A stretch of 64,000 nucleotides of DNA from Chlorops oryzae (Eukaryota > Arthropoda > Insecta > Diptera > Chloropidae), in contig CM035808.1 of NCBI GenBank assembly GCA_020466095.1, forward strand, positions 22,379,296 to 22,443,295, in the 5' to 3' direction. Positions within the stretch are counted from its first letter, which is position 1, and the number at the start of each line of letters is the position of its first letter. The notes under the pieces are model-generated. The model saw nothing but the letters and a program-made list of their open reading frames with translations. It ran no database searches and had not been told where the DNA came from. The position numbers were made by a program, and so were the translations under genes. Of the stretch, positions 58,647-64,000 are shown piece by piece.

Positions 58647-59963
58647 ATGTTTTCTCTTAAGCATAAGACAAATAATAATGTATGTTTCTTGGGAAAGTTT
58701 TCAAACATTTTCTATTATTTTTCTCTTGTTTTTCCGAAAGAAACGGTGTGATATATTGAATGCTATGAGAGCGCCCATAATTAGGTATTGCCAGAAAATC
58801 CACAGAAAATCCCAACGAATTTGAATATGTAATTGCAAGTCTCTTTTGAAAATTAAAATTTCACATTTTGAAAGCAACTGGACACAGTTTATTGAGCATG
58901 AAATTGAAAAGAAAATCGAGTCTCTTTCCGCCCAGACACTCGGACGTGCATACATACGTTCATATGTATGTGCGTAAAGTAACTGAAAGATTCTCAATCG
59001 CCCGTCCTTGTATTGACAGCGTGTCATTGAAAACGAAAATATTGATATTGAACTATCGAAAAATATTTGCAAAAAAAACAAATGAATCGAAATGAAAATG
59101 AAAAAGAAAAAGCAGAAAAAAAGAAAAGAACAACGAACACAGCTGACAAGCGTGAGAAAAATTGAGCTGAAAATTGGCAAAGTCAGTGACAAATGCGCTA
59201 ATTGACACCTCCAATTACTTAAGCTATTAGCAAAACTTATATGTATTAAATGAATTCAATTTGATTCTTAAGTGTGTTCTTGTTCGTTATTCTTCTCCCC
59301 CACATGTTAAGCATTCATTGGGGCGGGGGTGATGTTGGAGAAAGCAAAAAAAAAAAAAAAAACAAAGTCGAGCAATAATTTTTCTTGACTTATTCGTTAT
59401 GCTTTTGTTTATCGAACGCGATGGGATGAATCTATTTTTGTCCGATATTTGGAGAAGCCAGAGTAAAAAATGAATGAAATTACGAGTATTTTCTTTTCAG
59501 TTGAGGAATCACCACGGAACGTTTTGTTGAATTTTGAATTTTGAAATTTAGTTTACGTTCGGCTCGCTCAGCTGTTGGCGGCGGAATCCGTGAAAAGTTT
59601 TGTCCGAAAATATTGTGCAATTCTTCGAACGATTTCTCGTGTGAATCATTCCAAAAGAATCGAATCAAAAATAATTATATACATATATTAAGGGTTAAAA
59701 AATTTTTAATTTCCCTGAATATTGAGTGCAATTGTTAAGGAATGTTTAAATTAAAAACAGAATGACGTGATTTGCGAATTATTTTTATTAAGCCCAAAAT
59801 AAAGAGTGTACTTGTGATAACAATGGATAAACTTCGAGGCAAGAATAAAGCAGGTAAATGAAAGGCAGGTCTTTTTAGACATAAAAAATAGGAAAAGTGT
59901 TTGAATAAACCTTTATGACCTCCACAAACAGATCGTAAAGTATTTGTGGGCTATTAGTCTTTA
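58647..59963. other. Unassigned AT-rich DNA
   Basis: Slightly less AT-rich sequence around 59550-59600 (TTCGGCTCGCTCAGCTG) could be a gene start, but no convincing frame follows. No gene is called. Confidence 0.35.
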
Positions 59964-60379
59964 CCCAGCCAACCAAAGGAGTCCGCTCAGAGCCTAAAGA
60001 CTCCTTTTCGGGAGCGAAAATGCTTCTAAAACGATCGTACAGATGCTTTTTGTTTTGGGAGAAAAGAGCACGAACCCTTATATGGAAAAGGTGTACTTTT
60101 TTTAATCTCAAAATGTATCTTTTATGATTGCTAGAATGCTCCTTAAGAGTCTGTTTGGACTCTCTTAAAAAATAATTTTTTAAAAATGATTCGTTTGGTC
60201 TCCCTAAAAGCTCCTTGGCATTGTTTTTTTGAGACTTGGGCAAAAGCACTACTTCCAAGAGCTCCGTTAGGAGTCCATTTACACTTTTATTCGGAGCAAT
60301 TCGAAACACTTCGACAGGGTACTTTAAAAGGAATCATTTTACTGTATTTTTCAGAGCACTTCGTATATTGTTGGCTGGG
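59964..60379. mobile_element. TIR element with CCCAGCCAAC ends
   Basis: 416 bp. CCCAGCCAACCAAAGGAGTC opens and GTTGGCTGGG closes; TA lies on each side (59962-59963 and 60380-60381). GAGTCC, GGACTC, GGAGC and GCTCC words recur inside. The long minus-strand open frame across it has no family features. Confidence 0.65.
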
Positions 60380-60756
60380 TAGGAATTTAAAGTAAAATCG
60401 TAATATTTTGAGATCTCACTAAGCTATTCCTCCAACTAGTTACAAGCTTTTCTTCGTGACGTGACAATAAGACATTTTATGAGACGAAATAAAGTTCTAA
60501 GTATATTATTGATGTTCTGGCAATGTTCTTTTAGCGTAAGAAGGAAATGAGAGCAATAAGATTCTCGATAATAAATAAAATGTTATATTGTCACGAATTC
60601 AAGAAAAGCGAAAGCGCATCCTTCGGATAAAGACATAATATTATTGCATGAAAACATTAACTGGTACTCTCTGCTCAAATTATCTTTTCAAGCTTAAGAA
60701 ATTCCAGCAAAAATGTTTTACTTGACATCACTTAAACATCTCTTAAGCATCACTTA
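60380..60756. other. Unassigned AT-rich DNA
   Basis: I see no gene or bounded repeat. Confidence 0.4.
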
Positions 60757-60840
60757 AAGTAAACAGTTAAGGATATTATAGTCAGGCGATCCTGACAATA
60801 CGAAAGCTGACATACACAGACGGTTAGCTATACATACGTA

Positions 60841-61121
60841 CAGTGACTACCACTCAAAATAGCCCAGGCAATATTTTCAAATTTTGGGTCTAAGCTATAT
60901 TTCCATCGATAAAGGATAGATAACCCACACCAGCTGCCTTATTTTTGCTATAATTTCTAAGTTTTTCGTTTAAAGTGCATAAAGTTCAGTTTTTTATGTT
61001 CGAAATTGAATAAATTTATTGCGTTTCCTTAACACTTTTGATGCAACAGTAACATTTTTCAATATAGAGGCGTTTAAATGAAAATTTAACAGGTGGGCAA
61101 TTTTTTGTGGTAGTTACTATG
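60841..61121. mobile_element. Tc1/mariner-type MITE in HINE copy 5
   Basis: 281 bp, ends CAGTGACTACCAC and (from the right) CATAGTAACTACCAC, continuing as AAAATAGCCCA and AAAATTGCCCA, flanked by TA (60839-60840 and 61122-61123). Confidence 0.6.
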
Positions 61122-61557
61122 TATATGTTTAAATATTTTTTGTAAAGTAGGCCCTAAGACCACGACGGTTCAGACAAAGTATTCTGGAATTATTCCAAGA
61201 TCATGAAGGACCCTCATATGCCAACTCCTTTTCAATTACTTTATCAATATATAGCCATTTGCAATGGCCATTTTTCCAAAATATGGAAATTTAAATTTCT
61301 AAATCCAATGAAAATATTTCGAAGAACTCTGAATTTAGAGCAGTTTTTATGATTTTCATAACAGATATTAATACTGGAGTTTTCCCTTAAAACGGTCCGA
61401 TCTGATCCAGTCCCGAATTTCTTCCTTCTCATATCTTCGCCAATACGCACACCGATAAGATAGCTAAACTCCTTTGGTTAGAAAATTGTAAACAGACAGA
61501 CAGGCGGATAAATCGAACCTCCTGGGTACGCTGATCATTTCTATATATACAGCTGGA

Positions 61558-61761
61558 TTCTGAATATTCCCGGGGAACGAATTCCCGCGGAATGAAATTT
61601 TCTCGAGAGCAAAAATCTTCTTTTTTAAATATTTTGAGCAAAAATTTTATGGTGATTTTGTATTTGAACCTTACCCATAATTGTTCATACCTTATCTATT
61701 TAAAAAAGGATCATTTTAGTCTCGAAAAAAAGAAAAGTAAGTTCCCCGGGAATATTCAGAA
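61558..61761. mobile_element. MITE with TTCTGAATATTCCCGGGGAAC-type ends
   Basis: 204 bp; TTCTGAATATTCCCGGGGAA opens and its exact complement closes it, a perfect inverted repeat of about 21 bp. TGGA precedes the element and recurs one base after its right end, so the target duplication is probably TGGA. The ends resemble the degraded element at 34385. Confidence 0.8.
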
Positions 61762-61858
61762 ATGGACTGACTGTTTATATTTAAGATGGTCCATCTCGAC
61801 TGTTTCTGGGTGCAAACGTAATATACCCTCAAAGCAGAGTGATGCGTTTATAAAAATC

Positions 61859-62081
61859 TTTCACTCAGGAAAAATGTTCATTTACAATTTCCTGAATATT
61901 CTCATAACTTGGTGCTTTAATTCACAGAAGTAGACCAAAGTCAGCTTACGTATAGTAAAGTGTAGTTATGTCACTTCTAGCCTTTGACGAAAGGTCTCAA
62001 GTATGCATGATTTCCTCGTTCTTTATGCCAATTTATTCTTACAACTACTGAAATAATTATCCTCTTTGTCAATAGATTTAA
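61859..62081. other. Short AT-rich spacer
   Basis: Nothing is seen between HINE copy 5 and the MITE at 62082. Confidence 0.4.
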
Positions 62082-62267
62082 ACAGTCGAAAATCTCTATA
62101 ACAAACTCTTCTAACGAATTTCTAGGACCTCGATTTTCTTAATATAGCGAATCTTCTGAACGCTTTTCGCTACATTTTTATTGCCTTTTTTGCTCCTTAT
62201 AACGAATTTTCTCTGTAACGAAGTTTTTTCCGGTTCCTTGGAATTCTTTATAGAGAGTTTCGACTGT
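62082..62267. mobile_element. Tc1/mariner-type MITE, uninterrupted copy (186 bp)
   Basis: The ends are ACAGTCGAAAATCTCTATAA and, from the right, ACAGTCGAAACTCTCTATAA. It is the inverted paralogue of 57387-58204 and supplies that element's pre-insertion sequence. A TA duplication is not exact here. Confidence 0.8.
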
Positions 62268-63065
62268 TCATCAGAAATTTAGGTACTTCTAAAGTGACAC
62301 AAATCAAAACATTTTTCCCTCTAATCTTATATTTGACTTAATTTATTTTTGGACCGAAAATCTACCAAACGAAAAACTTACTCCCATTAAGATCATTTTG
62401 CGTTCAGCTTCTCAGAACCATATTCATTTATATAGGACTCGTTAGGTAATCCATGAACTGAAGGATATTGAAAAAGTGTTCCCTGTTTTAGTGATAGTTT
62501 TTAAATTGGATCTTTGCCTAACCCCTCAAGAGCTAAGACATACAACTACCACCCACTCTTGACGCTATTTTCTTTCTTATTAAAATCTATAAAATCGTGT
62601 TTGTTTCAATCCACCGTTTTCCACTGATGGGTGTTATGGGCACGTACGATATTTGCGTTATATTTTCAAACAAATAAATTATTAAGCAGTGCAAAAGAGC
62701 ACATTAGGAACACGAATACTTTATCGATAGAAATAATCTTTTATTCATTTTATTCATATAGTTATTTTTAATAGAAGTTGTCTCTCTAAGGGATGCCTAT
62801 GAGTATGTGCCTTAATTGCACAAAAACAGCAAAAGCCCTTCAGTCAAAAGCGTTCTATATTGGAACCTCAAACATGGTACACAGATAGACAAACAGACAA
62901 GCAGACTATACTGCAAAAGAGAGAAAGAGTTGCTCTCAAAGTTTTGACTTGAACGCCTGCAGAAAACAGTGTTGAGGGAATTAATAAAATTTATGCGAAA
63001 ATGTCGAAAATAGAAAATTTTTTCGCCCCAAAAATTCCGCAATATATTTAAATTGCAATTTTGTG
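62268..63065. other. Unassigned AT-rich DNA
   Basis: I see no gene or bounded repeat. Confidence 0.4.
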
Positions 63066-63116
63066 TCGCCGTCGGCGTCATCGGCATCGTTGGCATCGGC
63101 GTCGGCGTCGCCGTCA
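63066..63116. repeat. GTCGGC/ATCGGC hexamer minisatellite
   Basis: Imperfect repeats of GTCGGC, ATCGGC and GTCGCC, a GC-rich island. On the minus strand they would encode a Thr/Pro/Met repeat within an otherwise unsupported frame. Confidence 0.85.
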
Positions 63117-63423
63117 TTTCTATTGAAATTCGTGCTGCGCACATATTTGCACTCATATTGCAGAAATTCTTAATTTAGCACTTTTCCAACCGCGCTCCGT
63201 GATGCTAAAAATATTTATGCCAAATTTTCGTTTAATGCACAGGAGTTTTCTTTCTTTTTTCGAATCGTGCACGTTGTAATTGTTGTAATTTCCGCAAATG
63301 CTTTGATTTTCTCGTTAATTTTCACTTGAATTCAAATGAAATGGAAAACTTTGAACTGAAATCGTGAAATCGTTTCACACCAAATCAAATCAGCACGCAA
63401 AGTAAACACGGCAGCCGAACTGC

Positions 63424-63568
63424 ATATAAAATTTTACAACTAACCAGACTTTGTTTACATGGGAAACTGTGTCGGACGCACGCGGCTGCCGCTGCTACTA
63501 CTGCTGCTGCTGCTGCTTGTGCTGGATATAAACAATCAAGCGAGCTCTTCCAGATATTTTGGATAGAC
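63424..63568 (+). other. Possible promoter and signal-peptide-like small ORF
   Basis: TATAAAA-type sequence at about 63424 is followed at 63459 by an ATG opening a 35-codon frame: MGNCVGRTRLP, nine leucines with one valine, then DINNQASSSRYFG and TAG. The Arg-plus-leucine start looks like a signal peptide, and the DNA around it is less AT-rich. No convincing splice donor precedes the stop, and the leucine run comes from a CTG repeat, so this may be chance. Confidence 0.2.
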
Positions 63569-64000
63569 AGTTTAATTGTTTCACCACAAATGTTCTACCA
63601 CGACCAGCTAGAGTGGGTAGCTTGAGTCCACCATTCGCGATTCCGAGAACCAACAAAAAAAAAAAAAAATAAATAAATAAATAAATAAATAAAAAATAAT
63701 GAAAAGGACTCTAATGAAATTGCCAAGAATTCGTAATGGCTCACAGCAAGAGGGCTTTCTTAGATACGACAGATTGAAGCATTTAATATTTATGAAAATT
63801 TGGCTAAACAAATGCCGAGAAAGAAAAGAAAATTCAAATGCTGCGCATAATTGAAGCAACCAAAGGCATTAGCATCATTATTATTCCTCTCATAATAAAC
63901 GTAAATTACGTTTTTAAGAATTTCTGTTAAATTTCCTTCCAACTCCCATTGTTTATTGTTTTTCACTATTTTTTTTTTTTTTTTTTTTGTTTCATTTTTA
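63569..64000. other. Unassigned DNA to the window end
   Basis: It contains AAAT/TAAA tetranucleotide runs (63657-63698) and a poly-T run (63970-63988). No gene is supported. Confidence 0.4.

Larger units (their letters stand above)
60757..61858 (-). mobile_element. HINE family A, copy 5 (minus strand), with two MITEs inside
   Basis: On the minus strand it starts near 61855 with TTTATAAACGCATCACTCTG and GAGGGTATATTACG, keeps GATCAGCGTACCCAGGAGGT, and ends with the hairpin TCAGGATCGCCTGA near 60790-60803. MITE-like insertions occupy 60841-61121 and 61558-61761. Confidence 0.7.

Noticed and set aside
58701..59192. 163-codon minus-strand frame rich in Phe and Ser
   Set aside because: AT-rich, low-complexity composition with no motif; probably chance.
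59875..60309. 144-codon minus-strand frame
   Set aside because: It lies across a CCCAGCC TIR element, has no recognisable domain, and reads through the element boundary.

Overview
The window looks like nuclear DNA of a brachyceran fly. It is AT-rich, has short GT-AG introns, and carries one insect odorant-receptor gene. Its repeats are typical of higher Diptera: DINE-1/mini-me/Helentron-type elements with (GTCY)n arrays, an irritans-group mariner, RTE and Jockey-like LINE tails, and hAT and Harbinger-like MITEs. A tephritid or a relative is plausible, but the genus is an inference I cannot confirm from the sequence.

Layout. At 186-1970 (+) lies a complete six-exon odorant receptor gene of 443 residues. 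I see no other convincing protein-coding gene. The remaining 62 kb is intergenic or very long intronic DNA: a mosaic of AT-rich unique sequence and non-autonomous transposons, many with target duplications that can be read directly. The main blocks are: a foldback at 2.66-4.20 kb; a hAT-type element at 5.63-7.35 kb holding an RTE LINE tail and a possible solo LTR; Helentron-like (HINE) copies at 7.4, 15.0, 24.9, 38.1, 44.4, 56.2 and 60.8 kb plus degenerate pieces; a hAT element with a nested LINE tail at 11.3-12.2 kb; mariner copy 1 at 15.6-16.9 kb; a 1-kb GA tract at 17.0-18.0 kb; a minimal HINE interrupted by a MITE at 19.45-19.97 kb; tRNA-derived SINEs at 29.4, 33.9 and 43.2 kb; a Penelope-like fragment at 32.1-32.8 kb; MITEs of several kinds from 33 to 62 kb; and a triple nest at 51.6-54.6 kb, where a TIR element contains mariner copy 2, which contains a 532-bp foldback insertion.

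How it fits together. Function in the usual sense is limited to the receptor gene. The rest records successive insertions. Several nested copies give the order of events and the exact empty target, because an uninterrupted paralogue is present in the same window. The most notable structures are the mirror-image arrays of a 16-bp XhoI-containing motif in the 51.6-54.6 kb element, a 101-bp tandem array inside a HINE, a SINE whose tail resembles a LINE tail nearby, and a 35-bp-stem hairpin at 26.4 kb.
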